NCBI GenBank assembly: GCA_934572335.1
Contig: CAKTKU010000004.1
Coordinates: 62,001-126,000, forward strand
Origin: an uncultured Oscillospiraceae bacterium
GTDB lineage: Bacteria > Bacillota > Clostridia > Oscillospirales > Oscillospiraceae
Length of the DNA: 64,000 bases
Direction: 5' to 3'
In this document: one piece after another, positions 34,212-42,800 of the stretch
Layout: each line of letters opens with the position of its first letter
Position numbering within the stretch: the first letter of the stretch is position 1
Position numbers and translations under genes: made by a program
The notes under the pieces: model-generated
What the model was told of the DNA's origin: nothing
The model's database searches: none
The model's input: only the letters and a program-made list of their open reading frames with translations

Positions 34212-36590
34212 TTATATCTTCGTCATGTGCGGCGCGGCGGCACGCAGCATAAGGCGCTTTGCGCCCTGCGCGAAGTTTATCTCCACAAGATAGTCCCCGC
34301 CCATCGGCGACATCTTTGTGATCACGCCCTCGCCGAAGGCCTTGTGGCGTATGCTGTCGCCGACGGCAAAGCTCGCGCTCGGCGCGGTGCTCGCTGTGTT
34401 CGCCGCGGGCGCGGCAACGCCGCCCTTGAGCGTGTCGTAATACGTGCGGCGCTTGTGCGCGTAGCTCTGCTGCTCGCGCGACGGATCCTTATGGGCGTAG
34501 CCCTTGGGTATGTTCTTTTCAATATGCTCGTCGGGTATCTCGTCGACAAAGCGGGAGACTCGGTTCGCCGTCGTGCGGCCGAAGATCATGCGCTGGCGCG
34601 CGCAGACAAGCTCAAGCTCGCGCTCGGCGCGGGTGATCGCGACGTAGCAAAGCCGCCGCTCCTCCTCCATCTCCGCCTGTTCGCCGATCGCGCGGATGCC
34701 GGGGAATATTCCCTCCTCCATGCCGACGATATACACAGTCGGGAATTCCAGCCCCTTGGCGGAGTGCATCGTCATCATCACAACGGTGTCCGCGTCCGGG
34801 TCGTAGTTATCAAGATCGGTGTAGAGCGCGACATTGGCAAGATAGCCCTCAAGCGTATCGTCGCCGGACTCCTTCATATAGCCAATAATGCTCGAACGAA
34901 GCTCCTCGACGTTTTCTATGCGCGTTCTGTCCTCCTGCGTGTTCTTCTCCTCAAGCGCGCGGATATACCCGGTCTTGTCGATGATCTCATCAAGGAGCGC
35001 ATCGGGCGTGTTGTCCTTTGCGAACTCGCGAAGCTCCTCTATCATCGCGGCGAACGCGCCGAGCTTTGCCGCCGCGCGGCTCAGCTCCGGGTAATCCCCG
35101 GCATTGGTGATTATCTCGTACATGCTCCGCGCGTTGTCCGCGGCAAGCTGGCGCACAAGGTCGATACTGCGCTCGCCTATACCGCGCGGCGGGCTGTTGA
35201 TTATCCTCGTCAGGCGCAGGTCATCTGCCGGTGTCGCGATGACGTTGAGATACGAGAGCATGTCCTTTATCTCAGCATGGCTGAAAAAGCTCATGCCGCC
35301 GACGATGCGATACGGTATGCCGTTACGCTTGAACGCATATTCCAACTGGTACGACTGCGCGTTCATGCGGTAGAGCACCGCGTGGTCGCGCCAATTCGCC
35401 CCGCGCCCGTAGTCCGCCATTATCTTCGCCGCGACGTACTGCGCTTCCTCGTTCTCGTTGTCGGCAACGTAGAGCTTCACAAGCTCGCCCGTCCCTGCGT
35501 CCGTCCACAGCTCCTTGCCCTTGCGCCCGGAGTTGTTGCGGATGACCGCGTTGGCGGCATCGAGAATATGGCTCGTGCTGCGGTAGTTCTGCTCCAGACG
35601 TATCGTGCGGCAGCCCTTGAATTCATGTTCAAAGGAAAGTATGTTTTCTATCGTCGCGCCGCGGAACTTATAGATGCTCTGATCGTCATCACCTACGACG
35701 CATATATTTCCGCTTCCCCCGGCGATGAGCGAGGAGAAGAGATATTGCAGGTGGTTTGTGTCCTGATACTCGTCAATGAGCACATATCTGAACCGGCGCT
35801 GCCAATAGCCGCGCACGTCCTCATGCTCGGCAAGGAGCTTGACGGTGAAGAAAATAAGGTCGTCAAAGTCCATGGCGTTCGCCGCGAACAGCCGCCGGGC
35901 ATACTCGATATATGCCTCGCCAATTTTTATATGGCGCGCGTCGCCCATTCTGCGCGCGGAATCCAAATACTCCTGCGCGCCTATCCTCTCGTCCTTGGCA
36001 CGGCTGATCTCCGCGAGGACGGAGCGCGGCGGGAACGCCTTTTCGTCCAGCTCCTGCTCCTTGAGGATGCGCTTTATGAGGCTCTGGCTGTCGGCGGCGT
36101 CATAGATGGAGAAGTTCGACCCGAAGCCGAGCTTTTCCGCGTCGCGGCGGAGTATGCGCACACAGGCAGAGTGGAACGTGCACGCCCACACGTCGTTCGC
36201 CGATTCTGTGCCGAGCATGCGCTCCAATCTCGATTTCAGCTCGCCCGCCGCCTTGTTCGTGAACGTGATGGCGAGAATACGCCACGGCTCGACCGGGTCA
36301 AGCGCGGCAAAAACCTCCGCCCCCGGCGCGCGGGTCTTGAGCGCCTCAAGCGTTTTCTCATCAGCGAACGCGGGCAGCTCATCACTGTCCGACGCCTTGC
36401 CGTATTTCAGCAGATTTGCGATGCGGTTTATCAATACCGTGGTCTTGCCGCTTCCGGCGCCGGCCAGTATCAGCAGTGGTCCCTCCGTGGCCATGACCGC
36501 ATCGATCTGTCTGTCGTTGAGGTGCGAAAATTCGGCGCATATGTATTCTTTGCGCGCCCTGATATATTCTTTTTCAAATTCAGTCATCAT
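34212..36590 (-). CDS. pcrA: UvrD/PcrA-type superfamily 1 DNA helicase
   Basis: About 792 residues starting MMTEFEKEYI; an open frame continues upstream into the promoter. Motifs: Walker A ILAGAGSGKTT (41-51), motif II VLIDEYQDTNHLQY, motif III VVGDDDQSIYKFRGA, motif V VMMTMHSAKGLEFPTVY, motif VI RRLCYVAITRA. The C-terminal PcrA-type RNA-polymerase-binding tail (FAVGDSIRHKAFGEGVI) is present. A 3'-5' helicase for repair and replication-transcription conflict. The start lies only about seven bases from the -10, suggesting a near-leaderless mRNA. Confidence 0.94.
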   Translation of the reverse strand: MMTEFEKEYIRARKEYICAEFSHLNDRQIDAVMATEGPLLILAGAGSGKTTVLINRIANLLKYGKASDSDELPAFADEKTLEALKTRAPGAEVFAALDPVEPWRILAITFTNKAAGELKSRLERMLGTESANDVWACTFHSACVRILRRDAEKLGFGSNFSIYDAADSQSLIKRILKEQELDEKAFPPRSVLAEISRAKDERIGAQEYLDSARRMGDARHIKIGEAYIEYARRLFAANAMDFDDLIFFTVKLLAEHEDVRGYWQRRFRYVLIDEYQDTNHLQYLFSSLIAGGSGNICVVGDDDQSIYKFRGATIENILSFEHEFKGCRTIRLEQNYRSTSHILDAANAVIRNNSGRKGKELWTDAGTGELVKLYVADNENEEAQYVAAKIMADYGRGANWRDHAVLYRMNAQSYQLEYAFKRNGIPYRIVGGMSFFSHAEIKDMLSYLNVIATPADDLRLTRIINSPPRGIGERSIDLVRQLAADNARSMYEIITNAGDYPELSRAAAKLGAFAAMIEELREFAKDNTPDALLDEIIDKTGYIRALEEKNTQEDRTRIENVEELRSSIIGYMKESGDDTLEGYLANVALYTDLDNYDPDADTVVMMTMHSAKGLEFPTVYIVGMEEGIFPGIRAIGEQAEMEEERRLCYVAITRAERELELVCARQRMIFGRTTANRVSRFVDEIPDEHIEKNIPKGYAHKDPSREQQSYAHKRRTYYDTLKGGVAAPAANTASTAPSASFAVGDSIRHKAFGEGVITKMSPMGGDYLVEINFAQGAKRLMLRAAAPHMTKI

Positions 36591-36597
36591 AAAGTGA

Positions 36598-36626
36598 ATT
36601 TTAGCACATTCGCATATAATAAACAA
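36598..36626 (-). promoter_or_regulatory. pcrA promoter
   Basis: TTGTTT, 17-base spacer ending TGC, TAAAAT on the minus strand. The start codon pair ATGATG is at 36585-36590, right at the expected transcription start. Confidence 0.6.
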
Positions 36627-36653
36627 GGCGCAAATTGACAAGGGGCAAATTTG

Positions 36654-36683
36654 TTGACAAACCCCGCGCCGATAGACTATTAT
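36654..36683 (+). promoter_or_regulatory. Promoter of the GH25 lysozyme gene
   Basis: TTGACA, 18-base spacer, TATTAT, 36 bases before the ATG and divergent from the pcrA promoter. Confidence 0.65.
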
Positions 36684-36719
36684 TCTGTAAAAACACGAAA
36701 CTCACAAAGAGAGATACGC

Positions 36720-37895
36720 ATGAAAGACTTTTTCTCCCGCCTTTTGCGCTGGGCGCGCGACGAGCGCCACGAAAGGCTTATCATTATAATACTCCCCTGT
36801 CTCGCCGTGGCGGTCTCGGCGCTCATCCTCGCGCCGCAGCTGACAGTATACCGCGCCAACCGCGCCGCCGCGATGCAGTCCGTGCGTGAGCGCAGTGCGG
36901 CTGAGAGCGCGGACACGGACGCTTCCGGCGATCCTGTGGAGGTGTATCTGTCCGCGGTCTCCGCCGGGGAAGATATGTTCATCTCCGTGTGTACGCCCGA
37001 CGGCATGCCTGTTGAGGGTGTGCGCTTTCAGCTCGCGCTCACAACGCCGGAGGGGGACGAAATACTCTGCTCCACCTACACCGACGGCAGCTGCTATCTT
37101 GTCGAGCTCGCACCGGGCGTATATTCCGTTGCCATGACACCTCAGCCGGGCTATATCACGCCGCGCACGCTCGAGTGCACGGTAAGCTCGCTCACGCATG
37201 AGGCAAAATCGCTCGACGCGCTCGCCACGGGACTAAACCTCGTGGACGGGAAGCTATATTATCAGGATATGACCGGGCGGCGCGCCGCCGCCATCGGCGT
37301 GGACATCTCGTGCTTCAACCGCCATGTCGATTGGGACGCACTGCGCGAGCAGGGCGTTGACTTTGTGATACTGCGCGTCGGCGGACGCGGCTGGGGCTCT
37401 GGGCATATTTATATAGACAGGCTCTTCCGCGATTATTTTGACGCGGCAAAGCGCGCGGGGCTTCGCGTAGGCGTATATTTCTACTCGACAGCGGTGAATG
37501 CGCGCGAGGCGGTGGAAGAGGCGGAATTCGTGGTCTCCGCACTGCGCGGCGCGCCGCTTGATATGCCGGTATACCTCGATACGGAGTATTCCGGCAGCTA
37601 TCCACACGGGCGCGCCGACCGTCTCTCAACGGCAGCGCGCATGGATATACTCTCGGCGTTTTCCGCAAAGATACGGCAATATGGGTACAGCTCCGGCGTA
37701 TACTCCGGCGTATATTATATCGACCATGAGCTCGACAGCTCTCTGCTCGGCGGGCAAAGCGTGTGGATTGCGAACTACACACGCAATAACGCCCTGCCCG
37801 CGGTGAATTACCGTTATGATATATGGCAGTATACCGAGAGCGGGCATATCCGCGGCATATCAGGCACGGTGGATATAAACGTGATACTGCGATAA
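36720..37895 (+). CDS. Membrane-anchored GH25 muramidase (lysozyme)
   Basis: 391 residues, ATG after AGAGAG. A membrane anchor (about 20-40) leads to a beta-rich domain (about 70-165) and a C-terminal GH25 domain from about 190. Catalytic-type residues are visible: GVDISCFN (D195) and MPVYLDTEY (D287, E289). GH25 enzymes cleave MurNAc-GlcNAc bonds in peptidoglycan. The extra N-terminal domain resembles a prealbumin-like or carbohydrate-binding fold; not certain. Confidence 0.9.
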   Translation: MKDFFSRLLRWARDERHERLIIIILPCLAVAVSALILAPQLTVYRANRAAAMQSVRERSAAESADTDASGDPVEVYLSAVSAGEDMFISVCTPDGMPVEGVRFQLALTTPEGDEILCSTYTDGSCYLVELAPGVYSVAMTPQPGYITPRTLECTVSSLTHEAKSLDALATGLNLVDGKLYYQDMTGRRAAAIGVDISCFNRHVDWDALREQGVDFVILRVGGRGWGSGHIYIDRLFRDYFDAAKRAGLRVGVYFYSTAVNAREAVEEAEFVVSALRGAPLDMPVYLDTEYSGSYPHGRADRLSTAARMDILSAFSAKIRQYGYSSGVYSGVYYIDHELDSSLLGGQSVWIANYTRNNALPAVNYRYDIWQYTESGHIRGISGTVDINVILR

Positions 37896-37897
37896 AA

Positions 37898-37925
37898 TCA
37901 GCGCCCGGCAAAAGCCGGGCGCTGA
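37898..37925. terminator. Convergent terminator (lysozyme / sigF)
   Basis: 12-bp perfect stem with an AAAA loop. On the minus strand it is followed by TTTTA, terminating the spoIIA operon. Confidence 0.8.
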
Positions 37926-37943
37926 CGCTGTCTCCTGTTCAAT

Positions 37944-38651
37944 TCATTCCAGCATACTGCGCAGCGCATCGACGGCGCGGCGCTCAAGGCGCGAGACCTG
38001 CACCTGCGACACGTGCATGACCTTGGCGCAGTTCTGCTGTGTCATGCCGTGGTAATACCGCAGGGCGACGACCTGCCGCTCGCGCTCCGGCAGACGTTCT
38101 ATCGCCGCGCGCAGTGCCACGTGCTCCACCATTTTCTCCTCCGCGCCGTAGTCGCCAAGGACAAGCTCCAGCGTGAAGCCATCCTCGCCGCTCTCGCGCT
38201 GCAAGCTCTCCGCCGGTCCCGTCGCGACCTCGGCAAAGGCGATCTCCTCCGGGGACAGCCCCGTCTCCGCGGCAAGCTCGGATATATTCGCCTCGCGCCC
38301 TATGCGCTGCTCCAGCGCGAGGCGGGCGGAGCGTATCTGCGCCGCCTGCTCCTTTATGCCGCGGCTGACCTTCACCGTGCCGTCGTCGCGCAGAAAGCGG
38401 CGTATCTCGCCGGATATTTTCGGCACGGCGTAGGTGGAAAACCGCGTGCCGAACCCCTCGTCAAAGCCGTCTATCGCCTTGAGAAAGCCCACGCAGCCCA
38501 GCTGATAGAGATCATCCGGGTCAACGCCGCGTCCGAAAAAGCGCTTGGCAACGCTCCATATAAGCCCGGAGTTTTCCTCCACGAGCCGCCCCGCCGCTTC
38601 CCTGTCGCCGGACTTTGCCGCGCGGATGTCGCAGATGATATCAGCGCTCAT
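37944..38651 (-). CDS. sigF: Sporulation sigma factor F
   Basis: 235 residues. Sigma-70 regions are complete: region 2 (DLYQLGCVGFLKAIDGFD, TRFSTYAVPKISGEIRRFLRD), the DDGTVKVSRG segment typical of SigF, region 3 and region 4 (QQNCAKVMHVSQVQVSRLER). SigF drives early forespore transcription. Start overlaps the spoIIAB stop by ATGA in the canonical spoIIAA-AB-AC order. Confidence 0.96.
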   Translation of the reverse strand: MSADIICDIRAAKSGDREAAGRLVEENSGLIWSVAKRFFGRGVDPDDLYQLGCVGFLKAIDGFDEGFGTRFSTYAVPKISGEIRRFLRDDGTVKVSRGIKEQAAQIRSARLALEQRIGREANISELAAETGLSPEEIAFAEVATGPAESLQRESGEDGFTLELVLGDYGAEEKMVEHVALRAAIERLPERERQVVALRYYHGMTQQNCAKVMHVSQVQVSRLERRAVDALRSMLE

Positions 38652-39088
38652 CTGCGTCCCACTCGCGGGCTGATCGTGCGCAGCATGGTGACGGTCGTCC
38701 CCTTTCCGGGCAGTGAGCGCACGCGGAGCTTATCCATGAAGCTGGACATGATGGTGAAGCCCATGCCGCTCCTGTCCTCGCCGCCGGTGGTGAAAAGCGG
38801 CTCCATCGCCTGTTCGATGTTGTCTATGCCGCGCCCCCAGTCGCGCACGGATATTTCAAGCAGCCCGCCCTCGAGTATGCGTAGGCGCATACTCACGCGC
38901 CCTATATGGTCGGGATATGCGTGGACGATGCAGTTCGTCACCGCCTCGGAAACGGCGGTCTTTATATCGCCCAGCTCCTCCATCGTCGGGTCAAGCTGGG
39001 CTGCAAACGCCGCCGCGGTCATGCGCGCGAGCGCCTCATTCGCACTGCGGCTGGGAAACTCGATCTTTATGTAATTGACACTGTTCAC
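38648..39088 (-). CDS. spoIIAB: Anti-sigma F factor SpoIIAB
   Basis: 146 residues with a GHKL ATPase fold: N box EAVTNCIVHAYP, G1 box VRDWGRGIDN, G2 box GEDRSGMGFTIM. SpoIIAB binds and inhibits SigF, and phosphorylates SpoIIAA to keep SigF silent before septation. Sits between its antagonist and its target. Confidence 0.95.
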   Translation of the reverse strand: MNSVNYIKIEFPSRSANEALARMTAAAFAAQLDPTMEELGDIKTAVSEAVTNCIVHAYPDHIGRVSMRLRILEGGLLEISVRDWGRGIDNIEQAMEPLFTTGGEDRSGMGFTIMSSFMDKLRVRSLPGKGTTVTMLRTISPRVGRR

Positions 39089-39111
39089 TGTGCTTTCACT
39101 CCTCTGTTCAC

Positions 39112-39426
39112 TTATTTGTTTATCGCGACCGGCACGAGCCGATCAACGCCGGACGCATCGATCACGCGCAGGGGCTGCTTTGCCGGATTTTCTATCCAGA
39201 CCCTGCCGCTGAGGCTCTTCATGCGTTGGCTTATCCGGATTATCACGGCGATGCCGGACGAGTCCATGAAGCTCAGACCGTTGAGATCAAGCACGCAGTC
39301 GCGTGGGAGGTATTCGTCCAGCAGGTCGTCTATCCGCCGCGTGGTGCAGCGCGCCTCGTGATGGTCAAGCTCCCCGGAGAGGTACACTGTCAGCCGTCCC
39401 GCGGCAAAGCTCGTTCGTATGTTCAT
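39112..39426 (-). CDS. spoIIAA: Anti-sigma F antagonist SpoIIAA
   Basis: 104 residues from the ATG after AGAGGTG. STAS domain with the FMDSSGIAVI motif; the Ser of DSSG (S57 by alignment) is the phosphorylation site. Unphosphorylated SpoIIAA releases SigF from SpoIIAB. Only about 20 bases separate its start from the valS terminator, so no room is left for a separate promoter after that hairpin. Confidence 0.94.
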   Translation of the reverse strand: MNIRTSFAAGRLTVYLSGELDHHEARCTTRRIDDLLDEYLPRDCVLDLNGLSFMDSSGIAVIIRISQRMKSLSGRVWIENPAKQPLRVIDASGVDRLVPVAINK

Positions 39427-39447
39427 GTTTTCACCTCTGATATATAC

Positions 39448-39489
39448 AAAAAATAACACCGCGCACATAAAAGTACACGGTGTTATTTT
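39448..39489 (-). terminator. valS terminator, directly upstream of spoIIAA
   Basis: 12-bp stem (AAAATAACACCG and complement), 16-base loop and six T residues at the minus-strand 3' end. Two copies of CAGAATATT lie just upstream (about 39496-39513). Confidence 0.75.
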
Positions 39490-39535
39490 AATAATAATAT
39501 TCTGAATATTCTGTCGAAACGCGGAGGCATACGCT

Positions 39536-42160
39536 TTATTTGCCGAGGTTTTCAAGGCTAAGCTTGAGGTTCTCGATAAGTGCGGCGAGCTTCTCCTTTT
39601 TCTCGCGCTCGGCATTGACGACGTTCTCCGGCGCGCGGGAAACGAACTTCCCGTTGGCCAGCTTCGCGATCTGCCCCTCGAACTGCTTGACGGCGTTGGC
39701 AAGCTCCTTCTTTATGCGCTCACGCTCCTTGTCGAGGTCGACAAGCTCCGCCAGAGGCATGAACATGCGGGCGTTGTCCGTCGCGAGGGAGACTGTGCCG
39801 TCACCGCCGGAGGCGTTTGCGTCCTTCACGCTGACCTCACTCGCGAAAGCGAGCTTGCAGATATAGCTGCGCCCAGCCTCGAAGGCCTCCTTACGGTCAG
39901 TGGCGATGATGAGGTGTGCCTTTCTCGACGGGGGCACGTTCATCTCGCTGCGGCGGGCACGGACAGCCTTTATAACGGTCATGACCATTTCAAAGTTCTG
40001 CTCATCCTCGGGGAACGAAAGCTCCGACTTGAACTCAGGGTAGCGCGCGATCATCAGCGCCTCGCCGTCGTGCGGAAGCGCCTGCCATATCTCCTCGGTG
40101 ATGAACGGCATGAACGGGTGCAGCAGCTTCAATATCTCCGTCAGCACGTACAGCAGCACCTTCTGCGCGGCGAGCTTCGACTCCTCGTCTTCGCCGTTGA
40201 GGCGGGGCTTTGTCAGCTCGATGTACCAGTCGCAGTAGCTGTCCCAGATGAAGTCATATATCTTTGCCGCGGCAACGCCCAGCTCAAAGCTGTCCATGTT
40301 CTCATTGACCTCTTTGACGACGTCGTTGAGCTTGGAGAGTATCCACTTGTCCTCTATCTCCAGCTTCTCGGGCAGCTCATTTTTGTCGATGGTGAGATTC
40401 ATCATGACAAAGCGGGAGGCGTTCCATATCTTGTTGCAGAAGTTGCGCATCGCCTCGCACTTCTCAACATAGAAGCGCATGTCGTTGCCGGGCGAGTTGC
40501 CGGTGATGAGGTTGAAGCGCAGTGCGTCCGCGCCGTATTTGTCGATTATCTCAAGCGGGTCGATGCCGTTGCCGAGGGACTTGGACATCTTGCGTCCCTG
40601 ACTGTCGCGGACAAGACCGTGGATGAACACCGTCTTGAACGGCTCCTTATCCATCTGCTCCATGGCGGAGAATATCATGCGCGCGACCCAGAAGAAGATA
40701 ATATCGTACCCCGTGACCATGACGGAGGTCGGATACCAGTAGTCAAGCTCAGGCGTGCTCTCGGGCCAGCCCATCGTGGAGAACGGCCAGAGCGCCGAGC
40801 TGAACCATGTGTCCAGAACATCCTCGTCGCGCGTGATATTCTTGCTGTGGCAGCATTCGCACTCGGTCGCGTCCTCGCGGGAAACGGTGATATGGCCGCA
40901 GTCGGCGCAGTACCATGCGGGGATCTGATGCCCCCACCAGAGCTGGCGGGAGATGCACCAGTCGTGCACATTCTCCATCCAGTTGAGATAGGTCTTTGTG
41001 AAGCGCTCCGGCACGAACTTTATCCGCCCGTCCTTCACGACCTCTATCGCCTTCTTTGCCAGCGGCTCCATCTTTACGAACCACTGCGGAGAGAGCATCG
41101 GCTCGACCGCCTTGCCGCAGCGGTAGCAGCAGCCGACGTTGTGGCTGTACGGCTCGACCTTGACAAGGAAGCCCTGCTCCTCAAGGTCGGCCACGATCGC
41201 CTTACGGGCCTCGTAGCGGTCCATGCCGTCATACTTTCCGCCGTTGATGATCTTGCCGTCCTCGTCGATGCACTGTATCTGCTCAAGGTTATGTCTGAGA
41301 CCGACCTCGTAGTCGTTGGGGTCGTGGCACGGGGTCATTTTGACCGCGCCCGTGCCGAAGCCCAGCTCGACATAGTCGTCCGCCACGATGGGCAGCTTGC
41401 GCCCGACAAGCGGGAGAATGGCGTTCTTGCCGACAAGGTGCCGGTATTTCTCATCCGCGGGGTTGACGGCAACGCCGCTGTCGCCCAGCATCGTCTCCGG
41501 GCGGGTCGTGGCGATGATGAACTCTTCATCGGAATCCTCGACCGGGTAGCGGATGTACCAGAAGCTACCCGGAATGTCCTTATACTCGACCTCCGCGTCC
41601 GAAAGCGCCGTGCGGCAGTTCGGACACCAGTTTATCATTCTGCGCCCCTTGTAGATAAGCCCCTTGTCATAAAGCTCGCAGAACGTCTCTCTCACAGCCT
41701 TGGCGCAGGTCTCGTCCATAGTGAAGCGGCTGCGCTCCCAGTCGCAGCTGACACCCATGCTCTTCTGCTGCTCGACTATGCGGTCGCCGTACTGTTCTTT
41801 CCATGCCCACACGCGCTCAAGGAACTTGTCGCGCCCGAGGTCGTAACGTGTCTTGCCCTCGGTCTTGCGCAGGACCTCCTCCACCTTGATCTGTGTGGCT
41901 ATGCCCGCGTGGTCAACGCCGGGGATCCACAGCGCGCTGTACCCCTGCATGCGCTTATAGCGCGTGAGGATATCCTGCAGGGTGGAGTCCATCGCGTGTC
42001 CCATATGCAGCTGTCCAGTGACGTTGGGGGGCGGCATGACGATGGAGAACGGTTCCTTGTCGGGATCCATTACCCCGCGGAAGTATCCGCCCTGCATCCA
42101 CATGTCATAGATCTTCTTCTCGACCGATTTGGGGTCATACACCTTTGGCAGTTCTTTCAT
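39536..42160 (-). CDS. valS: Valyl-tRNA synthetase
   Basis: 874 residues from the ATG ten bases after AAGGAG. Class I motifs: HMGH within PPPNVTGQLHMGHAM and KMSKS within GRKMSKSLGNGIDP. The connective editing domain has zinc-type cysteine pairs (NWCPNCRTAL). The C-terminal coiled coil rich in Lys/Glu ends the protein. Expression is controlled by the T-box leader upstream. Confidence 0.97.
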   Translation of the reverse strand: MKELPKVYDPKSVEKKIYDMWMQGGYFRGVMDPDKEPFSIVMPPPNVTGQLHMGHAMDSTLQDILTRYKRMQGYSALWIPGVDHAGIATQIKVEEVLRKTEGKTRYDLGRDKFLERVWAWKEQYGDRIVEQQKSMGVSCDWERSRFTMDETCAKAVRETFCELYDKGLIYKGRRMINWCPNCRTALSDAEVEYKDIPGSFWYIRYPVEDSDEEFIIATTRPETMLGDSGVAVNPADEKYRHLVGKNAILPLVGRKLPIVADDYVELGFGTGAVKMTPCHDPNDYEVGLRHNLEQIQCIDEDGKIINGGKYDGMDRYEARKAIVADLEEQGFLVKVEPYSHNVGCCYRCGKAVEPMLSPQWFVKMEPLAKKAIEVVKDGRIKFVPERFTKTYLNWMENVHDWCISRQLWWGHQIPAWYCADCGHITVSREDATECECCHSKNITRDEDVLDTWFSSALWPFSTMGWPESTPELDYWYPTSVMVTGYDIIFFWVARMIFSAMEQMDKEPFKTVFIHGLVRDSQGRKMSKSLGNGIDPLEIIDKYGADALRFNLITGNSPGNDMRFYVEKCEAMRNFCNKIWNASRFVMMNLTIDKNELPEKLEIEDKWILSKLNDVVKEVNENMDSFELGVAAAKIYDFIWDSYCDWYIELTKPRLNGEDEESKLAAQKVLLYVLTEILKLLHPFMPFITEEIWQALPHDGEALMIARYPEFKSELSFPEDEQNFEMVMTVIKAVRARRSEMNVPPSRKAHLIIATDRKEAFEAGRSYICKLAFASEVSVKDANASGGDGTVSLATDNARMFMPLAELVDLDKERERIKKELANAVKQFEGQIAKLANGKFVSRAPENVVNAEREKKEKLAALIENLKLSLENLGK

Positions 42161-42203
42161 TTTCTGCACTCTCCTTTGTCCAGTATGTGCCTTGACCGGG
42201 ACG

Positions 42204-42443
42204 AAAAAACGCCCCGAAGCCAAAGGCTTCAGGGCGATAAATTACCGCGGTACCACCTGAATTCCGCATACAATGCGGCACTCTTGTCCGCTTAACGCGC
42301 GGAACACGACCCGGCTACACAGCGCACAGCCTTCACCTGGTATACTCAGGGCCGACCTTCCGCAGTGCCTCACGGGAGCTTTCACCGTTCGCTCCCTCTC
42401 TGAGATCGGCATTCTGCGTACTCCTGCCCGTCACAGTAGAACG
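42204..42443 (-). ncRNA. Valine T-box leader of valS
   Basis: The leader contains the T-box core AGGTGGTACCGCGG (UGGU bulge for an ACCA tRNA end) and a terminator of 12 bp followed by six T residues (stem 42210-42236). Stem I folds with CGCAG/CTGCG, an AGTA motif on the 5' side, and GAAG followed by GTC (42354-42356) in the specifier position, a valine codon. Uncharged tRNA-Val would favour the antiterminator. This fills the 328-base gap between valS and the thioredoxin gene. Confidence 0.92.
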
Positions 42444-42448
42444 GAAGA

Positions 42449-42477
42449 ATTATATTCCATTCACCGCCGTTTGTCAA
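42449..42477 (-). promoter_or_regulatory. Consensus promoter of the valS T-box transcript
   Basis: TTGACA, 17-base spacer and TATAAT, a perfect match to the housekeeping consensus, seven bases before the T-box leader. Confidence 0.92.
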
Positions 42478-42488
42478 CACCTGATGAG

Positions 42489-42797
42489 TCAGACGCCCAG
42501 CATGTTTTTCAGTCCTGCCGCGTCCGTCACGCCGACGCGCTTTTCGATGAGCTTGCCGTCCCTGAACGCTATAAGCGTCGGTATGCTCATCACGGCAAAG
42601 CGCCGGGCAAGCTCCGGCTCCTCGTCAACGTCGACCTTGCCGATCCTGACGCTGCCGCCAAGCTCACCGTCGAGCTGTTCGAGGATGGGCGCCTGCATAC
42701 GGCAGGGGCCGCACCATGTCGCCCAGAAGTCTACAAGAGTCGTCCCCTCGGCTATAAAGCTGTCAAATTCCGCTGTCTTGATATGTGCAACTGCCAT
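42489..42797 (-). CDS. trxA: Thioredoxin
   Basis: 102 residues with the FWATWCGPC active site (C29, C32) and the cis-Pro SIPTL. Reduces protein disulfides; the reductase gene immediately upstream (3-base gap) is the probable partner. Full-length, canonical fold. Confidence 0.95.
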   Translation of the reverse strand: MAVAHIKTAEFDSFIAEGTTLVDFWATWCGPCRMQAPILEQLDGELGGSVRIGKVDVDEEPELARRFAVMSIPTLIAFRDGKLIEKRVGVTDAAGLKNMLGV

Positions 42798-42800
42798 TTT

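Noticed and set aside
34083..36638. Very long open frame antisense to pcrA
   Set aside because: Translation is Arg/His-rich with no domains and mirrors a full helicase gene; an effect of high GC in the third codon position.
39490..39535. SigH promoter for spoIIA
   Set aside because: GAAT-type -10 candidates exist in the twin repeats but no AGGA-type -35 lies at proper distance.
39914..42295. Long plus-strand open frame opposite valS
   Set aside because: Shadow of valS; no ribosome-binding site or domain.
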